Source: Enterobacter quasihormaechei
GTDB taxonomy: Bacteria > Pseudomonadota > Gammaproteobacteria > Enterobacterales > Enterobacteriaceae
Length of the DNA: 64,000 nucleotides
Assembly (NCBI RefSeq): GCF_004331385.1
Contig: NZ_SJON01000002.1
Coordinates: 467,766-531,765, forward strand
Direction of reading: 5' to 3'
Below, piece by piece: positions 1-9,039 of the stretch (positions are counted from its first letter, which is position 1; every line of letters starts with the position of its first letter). The notes below the pieces were generated by a model. That model did not search any database and was not told where the DNA came from. It worked only from the letters and a program-made list of their open reading frames with translations. The position numbers and the translations under genes were made by a program.

Positions 1-214
1 CGCGCGCTTCCAGTTCTTTAACTGGATGAGCGGCTTGCTGTGGGTTCTGATCCTGACCACGCTCGGCTACGCGCTCGGGAAAACCCCGGTCTTTATGAAG
101 TATGAAGACCAGCTGATGTCTTGCCTGATGCTGCTGCCGGTCGTTCTGCTGGTGTTTGGCCTGGTCGGTTCACTGGTTGTACTGTGGAAGAAGAAATACG
201 GAGCCAGGGGTTAA
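1..214 (+). CDS. yqjA: YqjA, DedA-family inner-membrane protein (C-terminal part only)
   Basis: The reading frame is open from base 2 and begins inside the gene, so only about the last 70 residues are present. The visible part runs [15 protein letters not shown] and holds two hydrophobic segments followed by a short basic tail (WKKKYGARG). This matches the C-terminus of E. coli YqjA as I remember it, a DedA-family membrane protein needed with YghB for proton-dependent transport, alkaline tolerance and envelope integrity. The stop codon lies 2 bases before the mzrA start, so the two genes are very probably co-transcribed and translationally coupled, as in E. coli. The fragment is cut by the window edge, not by a mutation. 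Confidence 0.9.
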   Translation, partial: ARFQFFNWMSGLLWVLILTTLGYALGKTPVFMKYEDQLMSCLMLLPVVLLVFGLVGSLVVLWKKKYGARG

Positions 215-216
215 CG

Positions 217-600
217 ATGGTTATCTCCCCGCTTGCCTTGCGTCGTTTCTCTTACGCCATCGTTGCGCTGATGATGTTCAGCGCCCTCATTCTGCTGTGG
301 TCTGCGCTACAGCATCAGGAGTCGACGCTGGCTATCCGTCCGGTGAATCAAGGAACCAGCGTGCCGGATGGTTTTTCCATCTGGCATCATCTGGATGCAA
401 ACGGGATCCGCTTTAAGAGCATCACGCCGCAAGACGATGTTCTGCTGATAAAGTTCGACTCCAGTGCGCAAAGCGCCGCGGCGAAAGCGGTGCTGGACCG
501 AACGCTGCCGCAGGGTTACATCATCGCGCAACAGGATGATGACAGCCACGTCGCCTCTTGGATGTCACGGCTACGCGACACGTCGCATCGATTTGGTTAA
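217..600 (+). CDS. mzrA: MzrA, modulator of EnvZ/OmpR
   Basis: This 127-residue protein starts MVISPLALRRFSYAIVALMM and has one N-terminal membrane segment at about residues 10-31, followed by a soluble periplasmic-type domain. In E. coli MzrA is an inner-membrane connector that binds the sensor kinase EnvZ and links CpxAR signalling to EnvZ/OmpR. The ATG at 217 was chosen because it lies just after the yqjA stop and gives the usual family length. The open frame extends upstream to 121, but that part lies inside yqjA. The identification rests on overall similarity and the yqjA-mzrA pairing. Confidence 0.9.
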   Translation: MVISPLALRRFSYAIVALMMFSALILLWSALQHQESTLAIRPVNQGTSVPDGFSIWHHLDANGIRFKSITPQDDVLLIKFDSSAQSAAAKAVLDRTLPQGYIIAQQDDDSHVASWMSRLRDTSHRFG

Positions 601-743
601 CGACTAATATTCCGAATATTTTCACCTACTTTGGTGAAACTCCCGTTTACTTACTATGCTTAAGTACGCGGAGCACCCCTCAGATGTTCTCCGCAAAGTT
701 CTGGAACACGGCTTACGCCGTAACACAATGGAAGGTTTCTATA

Positions 744-1112
744 ATGAAATACCGCATCACCCTTGCTCTGGCCCTTTTTTCTTTAAGCACAGCTTCCTTC
801 GCGATGTCTCTTTGTCAGGAGAAAGAAAAGGATATCCAACGCGAAATCAGTTATGCCGAGAAGCATAACAATCAGCACCGGATCGACGGTCTGAAAAAGG
901 CGTTGAGCGAAGTGAAAGATAATTGTACGGACAGCAAGCTGCGTGCCGATCATCAGGAAAAAATCGCTGAACAGAAGGACGAGATAGCCGAGCGCCGTCA
1001 AGACCTGCAAGAAGCGAAAGAGAAAGGTGATGCGGAAAAAATTGCCAAGCGCGAGAGGAAGTTGCAAGAGGCGCAGGACGAACTGAAAGCGCTGGAAGCT
1101 CGCGATTATTGA
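744..1112 (+). CDS. yqjC: YqjC, periplasmic DUF1090 protein
   Basis: The protein has 122 residues with a signal peptide ending near SFAMS (cleavage about residue 21). A long, highly charged Glu/Lys/Arg-rich region follows that should form a helical coiled coil from about residue 45 to the end. Two cysteines (in LCQEK and DNCTD) could form a disulphide in the periplasm. It belongs to the DUF1090 family; no biochemical function is known to me. The ATG at 744 is preferred over the longer open frame because it starts the signal peptide. It lies 143 bp after mzrA and 29 bp before yqjD, at the head of the yqjCDEK group. Confidence 0.88.
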   Translation: MKYRITLALALFSLSTASFAMSLCQEKEKDIQREISYAEKHNNQHRIDGLKKALSEVKDNCTDSKLRADHQEKIAEQKDEIAERRQDLQEAKEKGDAEKIAKRERKLQEAQDELKALEARDY

Positions 1113-1141
1113 GTTAACGGAAATCTCAACAGGAGAGAATC

Positions 1142-1447
1142 ATGTCAAAAGATACAACTTCAGAAAATCTGCGCGCTGAGCTGAAATCCCTGGCGGACAC
1201 CCTGGAAGAGGTGCTGAACTCTTCTGCCGATAAATCGAAAGAAGAAGTGAGCAAACTGCGCAGCAAAGCGGAGCAGGCGCTGAAAGAGAGCCGTTACCGT
1301 CTGGGTGAAACCGGCGACGCGCTGGCGAAACAGACCCGCGAAGCGGCTGCGCGCGCAGACGAATATGTACGTGATAATCCATGGACGGGTGTAGGTATTG
1401 GCGCCGCAGTGGGTGTGGTGCTGGGTGTCCTGCTGACGCGTCGTTGA
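1142..1447 (+). CDS. yqjD: YqjD, membrane-anchored ribosome-associated protein (ElaB/YqjD family)
   Basis: This 101-residue protein has a charged helical N-terminal part (residues 1-75) and a single C-terminal membrane anchor (about 80-98, WTGVGIGAAVGVVLGVLL) followed by RR. In E. coli YqjD is an RpoS-controlled stationary-phase protein that binds 70S and 100S ribosomes and tethers them to the inner membrane; ElaB and YgaM are paralogues. A clear Shine-Dalgarno (AGGAGAG) precedes the ATG. The gene is followed 2 bases later by yqjE, so yqjD, yqjE and yqjK form one tight operon. Confidence 0.92.
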   Translation: MSKDTTSENLRAELKSLADTLEEVLNSSADKSKEEVSKLRSKAEQALKESRYRLGETGDALAKQTREAAARADEYVRDNPWTGVGIGAAVGVVLGVLLTRR

Positions 1448-1449
1448 TT

Positions 1450-1848
1450 ATGGAAGATCCACGTCACGCACAAGGGCCTGCTAAAAACGTCCTCGGCATC
1501 GGCCAGCGTATTCTTACGACGCTGGTCGGGATTGCCGAAACGCGCGTCCGGCTTGCGGTAGTGGAGCTGGAAGAGGAGAAAGCCAACCTCTTCCAGATGC
1601 TGCTCATGCTCGGGCTTACGATGCTCTTTGCCGCGTTTGGCCTGATGAGCCTGATGGTGTTAATCATCTGGGCTATCGATCCACAGTATCGTCTGAACGC
1701 GATGATTGCCACAACCGTGGTTCTGCTGGTTGCAGCGCTGATAGGCGGTATCTGGACCCTGCATAAAGCGCGCACCTCGACCTTCCTGCGCCACACGCGT
1801 CAGGAGCTGGCCAACGACCGCGCCCTGCTGGAGGATGATAAGTCGTGA
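1450..1848 (+). CDS. yqjE: YqjE, phage holin family-like inner-membrane protein
   Basis: The product has 132 residues with two hydrophobic segments at about 50-73 and 82-104, separated by a short polar loop (IDPQYRLN). The ends are charged and cytoplasmic. It belongs to the YqjE/actinobacterial holin-X-like family; its physiological role is not established. The ATG at 1450 follows the yqjD stop by 2 bases, and the gene overlaps the yqjK start in a GTGA arrangement. Length and position agree with the E. coli gene. Confidence 0.9.
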   Translation: MEDPRHAQGPAKNVLGIGQRILTTLVGIAETRVRLAVVELEEEKANLFQMLLMLGLTMLFAAFGLMSLMVLIIWAIDPQYRLNAMIATTVVLLVAALIGGIWTLHKARTSTFLRHTRQELANDRALLEDDKS

Positions 1849-2141
1849 GCGACAAAGCCGAACGTCAGAAGCGTAAAGCGTATCTGCTGAGCCAGATCCA
1901 ACAGCAGCGGTTGGATCTGTCCGCCAGCCGACGCGACTGGGTTGAAGCCACGCATCGGTTTGACCGGGGCTGGAACACTGTTCTGAGCCTGCGCTCATGG
2001 GCGCTGGTCGGCAGCAGCGTGATGGCGATCTGGTCGGTTCGGCATCCTAATATGCTGATCCGCTGGGCACGCCGCGGCTTTGGTGCCTGGAGCGCCTGGC
2101 GTCTGGTGAAAACCACGCTGCGTCAGCAGCAGCTGCGCTAG
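1845..2141 (+). CDS. yqjK: YqjK, small basic protein of unknown function
   Basis: This 98-residue protein starts with GTG, whose last two bases overlap the yqjE stop codon (GTGA), indicating translational coupling. It is rich in Arg, Gln and Trp, with a weakly hydrophobic stretch around residues 45-65 (VLSLRSWALVGSSVMAIW). The family (YqjK) occurs only next to yqjE/yqjD. No function is known to me. The operon context suggests a membrane-proximal partner of YqjE, which is inference only. Confidence 0.85.
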   Translation: MSDKAERQKRKAYLLSQIQQQRLDLSASRRDWVEATHRFDRGWNTVLSLRSWALVGSSVMAIWSVRHPNMLIRWARRGFGAWSAWRLVKTTLRQQQLR

Positions 2142-2144
2142 CCT

Positions 2145-2216
2145 TCTCGCCGGGTGGCGCTGCGCTTACCCGGCCTACGGTAAAAAGTAGGCCGGATAAG
2201 GCGTAGCCGTCACCCG
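2145..2216 (+). repeat. BIME: two opposed REP palindromes
   Basis: After yqjK there is one REP unit (GCCGGGTGGCGCTGCGCTTACCC type), a short A-rich spacer, then a second unit in the opposite orientation ending CGTCACCCGGAAC. The paired arrangement is typical of enterobacterial bacterial interspersed mosaic elements. It probably ends or stabilises the yqjCDEK mRNA. Confidence 0.85.
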
Positions 2217-2393
2217 GAACATCTCTCCACGCTCCCTTACTCAATATCTTTGAAAAAGATTGACAGTTTTCCTTGCTAACAATTGCCACCCGCCCCGTTT
2301 ACACTCCTCTCCATCAACAGCAAAGACGCGGTATCTACCCGATTTTGCAAGCAAATAACGTTTAGCCGCTGATGTGGTTTCCTGGAGAGTAAA

Positions 2394-2786
2394 ATGAAAA
2401 AATTAGAAGATGTTGGTGTACTGGTAGCGCGTATTCTGATGCCAATTCTGTTCATCACCGCGGGCTGGGGCAAAATCACCGGTTATGCGGGTACCCAGCA
2501 GTATATGGAAGCCATGGGCGTGCCGGGGTTCCTGCTGCCACTGACTATCCTGCTTGAGTTCGGCGGTGGCCTGGCGGTGTTGTTCGGTTTCCTGACCCGC
2601 ACCACGGCGCTGTTCACCGCAGGCTTCACCCTGCTGACGGCGTTCCTGTTCCACAGCAACTTTGCCGAAGGCGTGAACTCCCTGATGTTCATGAAAAACC
2701 TGACCATTGCAGGCGGCTATCTGCTGCTGGCCATCACGGGCCCTGGCGCTTACAGCATCGACCGTCTTCTGAATAAGAAGTGGTAA
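2394..2786 (+). CDS. yqjF: YqjF, DoxX-family membrane protein
   Basis: The protein has 130 residues and about four membrane helices, with the DoxX-family N-terminal pattern ARILMPILFITAGWGKITGY. The family is found in quinone-linked and thiol-oxidation modules. In E. coli the yqjF promoter responds to degradation products of 2,4-dinitrotoluene through the LysR regulator YhaJ, and yhaJ lies about 2 kb downstream here. A Shine-Dalgarno (GGAGAG) precedes the ATG. The 177-bp gap after the upstream BIME must contain the promoter, but I could not settle on one -10/-35 pair. A terminator follows the gene, so it is probably monocistronic. Confidence 0.9.
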   Translation: MKKLEDVGVLVARILMPILFITAGWGKITGYAGTQQYMEAMGVPGFLLPLTILLEFGGGLAVLFGFLTRTTALFTAGFTLLTAFLFHSNFAEGVNSLMFMKNLTIAGGYLLLAITGPGAYSIDRLLNKKW

Positions 2787-2809
2787 GCACGCTATACTGA
2801 TTAAATTCA

Positions 2810-2834
2810 AAGCGAGGAGACATCTCCTCGCTTT
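2810..2834 (+). terminator. Rho-independent terminator after yqjF
   Basis: The inverted repeat AAGCGAGGAG / CTCCTCGCTT with a 5-base loop is followed by a short T run (CTTTTGC). It separates yqjF from yqjG. Confidence 0.8.
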
Positions 2835-2858
2835 TGCTATCTGACGGAGGAGTAAAAA

Positions 2859-3845
2859 ATGGGACAACTCGTAGACGGCGTCTGGCAGGATGTCTGGTAT
2901 GACACCAAATCCACCGGCGGACGCTTTAAGCGCTCTGTTTCGGCCTTCCGTAACTGGCTGACCGCCGACGGCGCACCCGGCCCAAGCGGCGAAGGCGGCT
3001 TCGCGGCGGAGAAAAATCGTTATCATCTGTACGTTTCTCTCGCCTGCCCGTGGGCGCACCGTACGCTGATTGTGCGCAAGCTTAAAGGCCTCGAATCGTT
3101 AATTCCGGTTTCGGTGGTGAACCCGCTGATGCTGGAAAACGGCTGGACCTTCGACAGCGATTTCCCTGCCGCGACGGGTGATGAACTTTATCACCACAAT
3201 TTCCTGTATCAGCTCTATCTGCGCGCCGATCCGCACTACACCGGACGCGTAACCGTACCGGTGCTGTGGGACAAGAAAAACCAGACGATCGTCAGCAATG
3301 AATCCGCTGAAATCATTCGCATGTTCAATACCGCCTTTGACGCGCACGGCGCCCGCGCCGGGGATTACTATCCGGCGGAGCTGCGCGAGAAAATTGACGA
3401 GCTGAACGGCTGGATCTACGACAACGTGAACAACGGCGTCTATAAGGCCGGTTTCGCCACCAGCCAGGAAGCCTACGACGAAGCGGTCGGAAAAGTCTTT
3501 GAATCCCTGGAGCGTCTGGAGCAGATCCTCGGCCAGCATCGTTATTTAACCGGCGATCGCCTGACCGAAGCGGACATCCGCCTGTGGACAACGCTGATCC
3601 GCTTTGATCCGGTTTACGTCACCCACTTCAAGTGCGACAAGCATCGCATCAGCGACTATCTGAACCTGCACGGTTTCCTGCGCGACATCTATCAGATGCC
3701 CGGGATTGCGGAGACGGTCGATTTTGACCATATTCGCACCCACTATTTCCGCAGCCATAAGACCATCAACCCAACGGGCATCATCTCCATTGGCCCGTGG
3801 CAGGATCTGGATGAACCGCACGGGCGCGACGTGCGTTTCGGATAA
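2859..3845 (+). CDS. yqjG: YqjG, glutathionyl-hydroquinone reductase
   Basis: This 328-residue Xi-class glutathione transferase carries the family signature LACPWAHR, with catalytic Cys63, in an N-terminal thioredoxin-like domain. An all-helical GST C-terminal domain begins near residue 180. It reduces glutathionyl-(hydro)quinones to free hydroquinones and GSH disulphide in the cytosol. Length and motif agree with E. coli YqjG. A good ribosome site (GGAGG) precedes the ATG. The gene is flanked by terminators on both sides. It sits beside DoxX-like yqjF, which may reflect a shared quinone or nitroaromatic stress theme. Confidence 0.95.
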   Translation: MGQLVDGVWQDVWYDTKSTGGRFKRSVSAFRNWLTADGAPGPSGEGGFAAEKNRYHLYVSLACPWAHRTLIVRKLKGLESLIPVSVVNPLMLENGWTFDSDFPAATGDELYHHNFLYQLYLRADPHYTGRVTVPVLWDKKNQTIVSNESAEIIRMFNTAFDAHGARAGDYYPAELREKIDELNGWIYDNVNNGVYKAGFATSQEAYDEAVGKVFESLERLEQILGQHRYLTGDRLTEADIRLWTTLIRFDPVYVTHFKCDKHRISDYLNLHGFLRDIYQMPGIAETVDFDHIRTHYFRSHKTINPTGIISIGPWQDLDEPHGRDVRFG

Positions 3846-3852
3846 TTATTTA

Positions 3853-3876
3853 GGGAATCAATTGATTCCCTTTTTT
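3853..3876 (+). terminator. Rho-independent terminator after yqjG
   Basis: The perfect palindrome GGGAATCAATTGATTCCC is followed by six T residues. Confidence 0.85.
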
Positions 3877-3950
3877 AATTCACGGCATACATCTATCCTT
3901 ACCTCGATCGCTTAGAAAACAAGTGATTGACTGATTAAGAGGCAAGGAAA

Positions 3951-4316
3951 ATGGACTGGTATTTAAAAGTACTACGCAACTACGTTGGATTTGGTGGCCG
4001 CGCCCGCCGCAAAGAGTACTGGATGTTCGTTCTGGTGAACTTCGTCCTGATTATGGTGCTGGGCATTGTGGACAAAATCCTCGGCTGGGAGCGAGAGGGG
4101 GGTGAAGGCATACTCACCACCATTTATGGTGTGTTAGTTCTGCTGCCTTCATGGGCCGTGCTGTTCCGTCGTCTCCACGACACCGATCGTTCGGCGTGGT
4201 GGCTGCTGTTGCTGTTGATCCCGCTTATTGGCTGGATCGTGATTTTGATTTTCAACTGTCAGAGCGGAACGCCGGGCGAAAACCGCTTTGGTCCGGATCC
4301 TAAGACAAGCGCGTAA
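3951..4316 (+). CDS. yhaH: YhaH, DUF805 inner-membrane protein
   Basis: The protein has 121 residues with the DUF805 N-terminal pattern (YLKVLRNYVGFGGRARRKEYW) and three or four membrane helices at roughly 24-42, 56-74 and 84-103. The conserved RRLHDTDRSAWW loop lies between the last helices. DUF805 proteins are small inner-membrane proteins without a known activity; YhaI and YhaH are the E. coli paralogues. A Shine-Dalgarno (AAGGAAA) precedes the ATG. A REP element follows. Confidence 0.92.
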   Translation: MDWYLKVLRNYVGFGGRARRKEYWMFVLVNFVLIMVLGIVDKILGWEREGGEGILTTIYGVLVLLPSWAVLFRRLHDTDRSAWWLLLLLIPLIGWIVILIFNCQSGTPGENRFGPDPKTSA

Positions 4317-4320
4317 ATTT

Positions 4321-4350
4321 TGCCCGGTGGCGCTTACGCTTACCGGGCCT
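4321..4350. repeat. REP element between yhaH and yhaJ
   Basis: The imperfect palindrome TGCCCGGTGGCGCTTACG..TACCGGGC has the REP consensus. It lies between the convergent yhaH (+) and yhaJ (-) genes and probably acts at both mRNA 3' ends. Confidence 0.85.
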
Positions 4351-4356
4351 GCACGC

Positions 4357-5259
4357 TTATTTGTTGTGATGCGCAAAGAGCTTGGGTATTTCTCGCAAAC
4401 ACCACGATTTGGCTTCGCCCATGCTGTCGCGACGCCACGCCATAATGATATCCACTTCACTGGTGTATTCCGGGCTGACCACGCGCAGCCGCCCCTCAGC
4501 AATATCCTTTTCGACGAACGGATACGGCATGGTCGCCACGCCCAGCCCGGCGAGCAGCGCCTGGCGCTTATCTTCCAGCGACGTCACCGTCAGACGCGGC
4601 TGTTTATCCAGCAGCTGCACCGTCAGCACCGGACGCTCGCGCGCGGTATCCGCCACCGCCACGCCGCGGTACTTCACGCGCGTCACTTCAGAGAGCGGCT
4701 CCGGCTCCTGGTGAATCGGGTGATCCGGCGCGGCAACGTAGACGTTCATCACGCTGTAAAGTTTGCGCGAGTTGATTTCTGACGATGAGCGGAAATGCAT
4801 GTCCGGCGCAATGACGATATCCGCCCTGCCCGTCTCCAGCCGCTCCCATGCCCCTGCCAGCACCTCGGTGATGATCGACAGCTGGGTATTGGCTTTTGCG
4901 GCCAGGCGGTCCACCAGCGGGAACAGCGCCTCGGTGGGCACCAGCGCTTCGGTCACTAGCGTCAGATGGGTTTCCCAGCCGCGGGCCAGCGCCTCGGCGT
5001 CCGTCGTCAGCTTATCCGCCGCTTCAAGCAGCACGCGGCCGCGTTCCAGCAGCATTCGCCCAACGTTGGTGAATTTTGTTCGATGACCGGAGCGATCGAA
5101 GAGCACAACATCCAGCTCCTCCTCCAGCTTTTGCATGGTATAGCTCAGCGCAGACGGAACGCGCCCCAGTTCATCTGCCGCGGCGGCAAAACTGCCACGC
5201 CTGTCAATCGCGTCCATGACGCGAAGCGCCTCAAGCGTCAATGCTCTCTCTTTAGCCAT
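4357..5259 (-). CDS. yhaJ: YhaJ, LysR-type transcriptional regulator
   Basis: The product has 300 residues. The N-terminal winged helix-turn-helix (residues 5-64, RRGSFAAAADELGRVPSALSY) is followed by a periplasmic-binding-protein-like effector domain from about residue 90. In E. coli YhaJ activates yqjF in response to dinitrotoluene metabolites. In pathogenic strains it also controls the adjacent D-serine/cysteine transporter gene yhaO and virulence genes. It is divergent from yhaK across a 104-bp gap, which is the usual place for autoregulation. The ATG at 5259 gives the standard LysR length. Confidence 0.92.
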   Translation of the reverse strand: MAKERALTLEALRVMDAIDRRGSFAAAADELGRVPSALSYTMQKLEEELDVVLFDRSGHRTKFTNVGRMLLERGRVLLEAADKLTTDAEALARGWETHLTLVTEALVPTEALFPLVDRLAAKANTQLSIITEVLAGAWERLETGRADIVIAPDMHFRSSSEINSRKLYSVMNVYVAAPDHPIHQEPEPLSEVTRVKYRGVAVADTARERPVLTVQLLDKQPRLTVTSLEDKRQALLAGLGVATMPYPFVEKDIAEGRLRVVSPEYTSEVDIIMAWRRDSMGEAKSWCLREIPKLFAHHNK

Positions 5260-5363
5260 CTCGTTCTCATTCAGTAAATTTGAACATACCGGGCAGAATA
5301 TCTGGCTAACAATGCAGCGTCCATACCTTTACCATTGATTTAGTGTAAAGAGAGGTCAAGTTT

Positions 5364-6065
5364 ATGATTACGACAAGAACAGCGAAACAGTGCGGACAAG
5401 CCGATTTCGGTTGGTTGCAGGCCCGCTACACCTTTTCCTTTGGACACTACTTTGACCCTAAACTCCTTGGTTACGCTTCACTGCGCGTACTGAATCAGGA
5501 GGTGCTCGCTCCGGGCGCGTCCTTCCAGCCGCGCGCGTATCCTAAAGTCGATATCCTGAACCTGATCCTGGAAGGCGAGGCAGAATACCGCGATAGCGAG
5601 GGCAATCATGTCCAGGCAAAGGCTGGCGAGGCGCTGTTAATTTCTACGCAGCCCGGTATTAGCTATAGCGAGCATAACCTCAGCAAAGACAAAACGCTGA
5701 CCCGCATGCAGCTGTGGCTGGATGCCTGTCCGGAGCGGGAAAATCCGCTGGTGCAAAAGATCGACCTGAAGGGCGATAAACAGCAGCTGATTGCCTCGCC
5801 AGACGGCAGCAAAGGCAGCTTGCAGTTACGCCAGCAGGTATGGCTGCACCATATTGAACTGAAAAAAGGTGAACAGGTGAGCTTCCAGCTTCATGGCCCG
5901 CGCGCCTATTTACAGTCCATTCACGGCACGGTACATGCGGTAACGCATACGGAAGAGAAAGAAGCGCTCACCTGCGGTGACGGGGCGTTTATTCGTGATG
6001 AAGCGAATATCACCCTGGTGGCAGATACGCCGCTGCGCGCGCTGCTGATTGATTTGCCGGTTTAA
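5364..6065 (+). CDS. yhaK: YhaK, pirin-like bicupin
   Basis: This 233-residue protein is made of two cupin barrels, with the N-terminal pirin pattern FGHYFDPKLLGYASLRVLNQE. In E. coli YhaK is a cytosolic bicupin whose structure is known and which has been proposed to react to oxidative or nitrosative stress; its substrate is unsettled. It is transcribed divergently from yhaJ, which probably regulates it. The small yhaL gene found next to yhaK in E. coli is absent: only 47 bp separate yhaK from cyuA. Confidence 0.9.
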   Translation: MITTRTAKQCGQADFGWLQARYTFSFGHYFDPKLLGYASLRVLNQEVLAPGASFQPRAYPKVDILNLILEGEAEYRDSEGNHVQAKAGEALLISTQPGISYSEHNLSKDKTLTRMQLWLDACPERENPLVQKIDLKGDKQQLIASPDGSKGSLQLRQQVWLHHIELKKGEQVSFQLHGPRAYLQSIHGTVHAVTHTEEKEALTCGDGAFIRDEANITLVADTPLRALLIDLPV

Positions 6066-6082
6066 AAAAAAACTCACCATAG

Positions 6083-6115
6083 CCCTCTCCCCAATGGGGA
6101 GAGGGGAAATTTTTA
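6083..6115. terminator. Bidirectional hairpin between convergent yhaK and cyuA
   Basis: A perfect 10-bp stem (CCCTCTCCCC / GGGGAGAGGG) with a 3-base loop lies between the two convergent genes, followed on the + strand by GAAATTTTT. The same CT-rich stem core recurs at 23252-23298 after garD. Confidence 0.75.
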
Positions 6116-7414
6116 CACCTTACTCGCCATAATCTCAATAATCTGCCGGTCCGTTGCCTGCATTGAGCGACACGCCAGCGCGCACAGGTTAGAGATAGAC
6201 TGTTCCACGTCGTGGGCCACAATCCCCTCGTTACCCGTCACGGCTGTATCATCCAGCGCCATCATCACGGCTTTCCAGGCGCTGGTGACGCTGGTCGAGA
6301 CCTTCATGGCGCAGCTGTTAGACGCCCCGTCGCAGATCATCCCGCTGACGTCACCGATCATACTGCCGATCGCCATGGCAATGGTCTGGTAAGAACCGCC
6401 CATTAGCCACGCCATTCCCGCCGCAGCGCCCATCGCCGCCGTCGTCGCCGCACACAGCGCGGACAAACGCGGAAGCTGGTAATGGATGTAAATAGCCGAC
6501 AGATGCGAGAGCATCAGCGCCCGCGCCAGCCGTTCGTCATCGGCCTGAACGTGTTCAGCGACCACGACAACCGGCATGGTAGCCGTAATCCCCTGATTCC
6601 CGGAGCCCGAGTTGCTCATCGCCGGCAGCGTCGCGCCACCCATGCGGGCATCCGAAGCCGCACTGGTGCGGATAACGATGTCTGAACCCAGATCCTGGCC
6701 CATCCATCCGCGTGCGCGCTGCTTATTGAGCGTCGCGCCAACGTGCAACCCCCACTTTCCGCTGAGCCCTTCACGAGAGAGCGCATCGTTCAATTGCCCT
6801 GCTTCCAGGATAAAGCAGATCGCCTCGAACGGCACCTGCTCCACAAACTCCAGGATCTGCGAGAGCGTGGTGTTTGACAGTACCGCCAGCGGATCGTTAC
6901 TTACCTCGGTCTGCCGATCGCCAAGCCTGAAGCGCGTTTCGCCCTGACAAACCACCTCCACCACCCGGGTATGCCCGCCGGCGATAGTCACCATCGCCGA
7001 GGAATCTCCAGCGTACACGCAGGCACGTGAATAAAGGATCTCATCGCACGGCTCCTGCAATTTCACCTGCACCAGACCTGCTTTGAGCATGGCTTTGGCG
7101 CGCGTTAGCGCCTCGGCAGAAGCGTCTTTCAACACCTCCAGCCCGGCGTGGGCATTACCGCCCGTCGCCCCCAGCGCCGCCGCGATGGGTAAACCGACCA
7201 TGCCGGTGCCGGGCACCGTTACGCCAAGCCCGTTTTTCATCAGGTTTGGCGATACCCACGCCTCAATACGCGTCACCTCACCGGAAAGCTCTCCGGCAGC
7301 CATCGCACAGGCCAGCGCCAGCGAGACGGGTTCGGTACACCCCAGCGCAGGCTTTACCTCCTCCTGCACGGCGCGAATAAAATGATTCCATAAAGGATTA
7401 ATTTGCTCAGACAT
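6113..7414 (-). CDS. cyuA: CyuA (YhaM), L-cysteine desulfidase
   Basis: The protein has 433 residues in the UPF0597/serine-dehydratase-alpha-like family. It degrades L-cysteine to pyruvate, ammonia and sulphide, mainly under anaerobic conditions. The cysteines expected to bind a [4Fe-4S] cluster are visible in GCTEPVS near the N-terminus and CDGASNSC near the C-terminus. I chose the ATG at 7414 ([12 protein letters not shown]) because it aligns with the E. coli start; the open frame continues to 7465 but runs into cyuP. It lies 20 bp downstream of cyuP and should be co-transcribed with it. Confidence 0.93.
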   Translation of the reverse strand: MSEQINPLWNHFIRAVQEEVKPALGCTEPVSLALACAMAAGELSGEVTRIEAWVSPNLMKNGLGVTVPGTGMVGLPIAAALGATGGNAHAGLEVLKDASAEALTRAKAMLKAGLVQVKLQEPCDEILYSRACVYAGDSSAMVTIAGGHTRVVEVVCQGETRFRLGDRQTEVSNDPLAVLSNTTLSQILEFVEQVPFEAICFILEAGQLNDALSREGLSGKWGLHVGATLNKQRARGWMGQDLGSDIVIRTSAASDARMGGATLPAMSNSGSGNQGITATMPVVVVAEHVQADDERLARALMLSHLSAIYIHYQLPRLSALCAATTAAMGAAAGMAWLMGGSYQTIAMAIGSMIGDVSGMICDGASNSCAMKVSTSVTSAWKAVMMALDDTAVTGNEGIVAHDVEQSISNLCALACRSMQATDRQIIEIMASKV

Positions 7415-7434
7415 CGTTACGACCTTATTTAACC

Positions 7435-8766
7435 TCATGAGAAGGCGAGGAAAGGAGAAACACAAAGCAGCAGCCCGGTGATCACAATAATCACCAGCGA
7501 CACGCCTTTATATTTATGAAGGGCGGGCACTTTGTAGACCAGCCACGCCGGAATTAAGCAGCCCACCATCCCGAAAATAGGGCTACAGATGGAGGTGAAG
7601 CTCAGCACCGGCGCGTTTAACACAATCGCGCTCCAGGCGAGCAGGATGGCGAACAGCATGATCCCGCGCTGGACGGTGCTTTCATTAATACGTTCAGCCG
7701 GCATTTTGCGGCGCAGGATATTCATCACGATGCCCTGCGTCGCTTCACGAAAGCCCAGGTAGACGCCGAAGAAGGCAGTCATGACGGCAAAGATATTGAG
7801 AACCACGCTGACGATTTTGACCCAGCCTGCGCCGTCACCGCTGATAAACTGCGCCGCGATTGCCAGGGCGGAAATATTCTGCTCGTAGGCTTTTACCGCC
7901 TCGTCGTGCCCCATCGCCAGGGTGAAAGAGACGGCGTAGAAGAAGACCGTCACAAACAGTATGCCAAAGGCGATATTCATCGCCCGCAGCGCCTTATGAC
8001 GCGCCACCTCAACGGATTTTTCCCGCGAACGATAGGAAATCACCATCGGGCTTAACGTCTGGATAAACAGAATGGAGGTTAAGGTGAAAGGCAGCGTAAT
8101 TATGGCGTTTTTAATCAGCAGCCCCATCGGCGGCAGCATACCGACGTTGGCTAAATGCCAGAGGCCGATCATCGAAAGCCCCAGCGCCGCCACCACAAAT
8201 AATTTGGTCAGCACCATCAGGCTGGAGACTTTAAACAGCAGCTTTTCACCGCGCGAAGAAATAGCGACCAGGATGCAGATCAGGAATAAGCCGTAGAAGG
8301 GATTTTCCGACAGCAACCCCTCGGTGACGCCGAAGGTGTGCAAATAAGATGCGCTGTCGTTGGTGATAGCCGTGGAATAAACAAACATCCAGATGACCAG
8401 CATCACGAAATAAAGTGCACCCAATAAGATGCCCCAGTTTTTACCTAAATAACCGCTAATCACGCTCGGGTAGTCTTTGCATTCCGGGGATTCCGCCAGC
8501 GTATTAATAAATAACCGCTGGAAGAGGTACATGGCCGGATAGCCAATTATCGACGAGAGCAAAAAGACCCACAGCCCCATTAATCCAACCTGCACCGGAA
8601 GAAAAACGATACCCGCGCCGATAGCCATCCCGATACTCATGATGACCCAGCCCGTATCGGTGCTGTCGAATTTAATCGCCTCTCGCCATTCGCTTTCGCT
8701 CATTCCCGCCCGCCTTGCCGCAGGGGAATCACTCACAATCACACTGCTGTTTGTTGCCATATTCAT
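7435..8766 (-). CDS. cyuP: CyuP (YhaO), cysteine/serine-family amino-acid permease
   Basis: This 443-residue polytopic membrane protein of the HAAAP/SdaC-TdcC family has about eleven hydrophobic segments. It is nearly identical over long stretches to E. coli YhaO as I recall it (for example [21 protein letters not shown]). It imports cysteine for CyuA and has been reported as a D-serine transporter in pathogenic E. coli. It is first in the cyuP-cyuA operon. In E. coli the operon is controlled by the Lrp-type regulator CyuR (YbaO), which is not in this window. In E. coli tdcG follows next, but here a foreign-looking cassette does. Confidence 0.94.
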   Translation of the reverse strand: MNMATNSSVIVSDSPAARRAGMSESEWREAIKFDSTDTGWVIMSIGMAIGAGIVFLPVQVGLMGLWVFLLSSIIGYPAMYLFQRLFINTLAESPECKDYPSVISGYLGKNWGILLGALYFVMLVIWMFVYSTAITNDSASYLHTFGVTEGLLSENPFYGLFLICILVAISSRGEKLLFKVSSLMVLTKLFVVAALGLSMIGLWHLANVGMLPPMGLLIKNAIITLPFTLTSILFIQTLSPMVISYRSREKSVEVARHKALRAMNIAFGILFVTVFFYAVSFTLAMGHDEAVKAYEQNISALAIAAQFISGDGAGWVKIVSVVLNIFAVMTAFFGVYLGFREATQGIVMNILRRKMPAERINESTVQRGIMLFAILLAWSAIVLNAPVLSFTSICSPIFGMVGCLIPAWLVYKVPALHKYKGVSLVIIVITGLLLCVSPFLAFS

Positions 8767-8977
8767 TGGGCACTCGCTTATTTTGTAGGGTAAGTAATTG
8801 TTTTTATGTGGTTCCGATCGCCAGCGATTGCGAGTCAGAGAGTGCAGGTGTGTGTTATTGGTATGGGAAGATCATATCCGTAGCGCGGGAGAAAAAAGTC
8901 ACAATCTTTATGCGGCCTTCCTGAATTTAGAGAAAAAAGCGCCTCATTTTTAATGATAGTTGGTAAAAAATTCCAAA

Positions 8978-8993
8978 AGTGACGCATTTCACA
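8978..8993. promoter_or_regulatory. Candidate CRP site in the cyuP / T6SS-cassette intergenic region
   Basis: AGTGA-CGCATT-TCACA fits the CRP pattern TGTGA-N6-TCACA in nine of ten half-site positions. On the minus strand a TATCAT hexamer (8958-8953) would place a start point about 40 bp from the site centre, as in a class II CRP promoter for cyuPA. The site could instead serve the plus-strand cassette. No footprint data are available to me. Confidence 0.4.
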
Positions 8994-9039
8994 GAATCAC
9001 TATGTTGAGAAAATGGATCTTTTTTAGGAATTTATAAAG

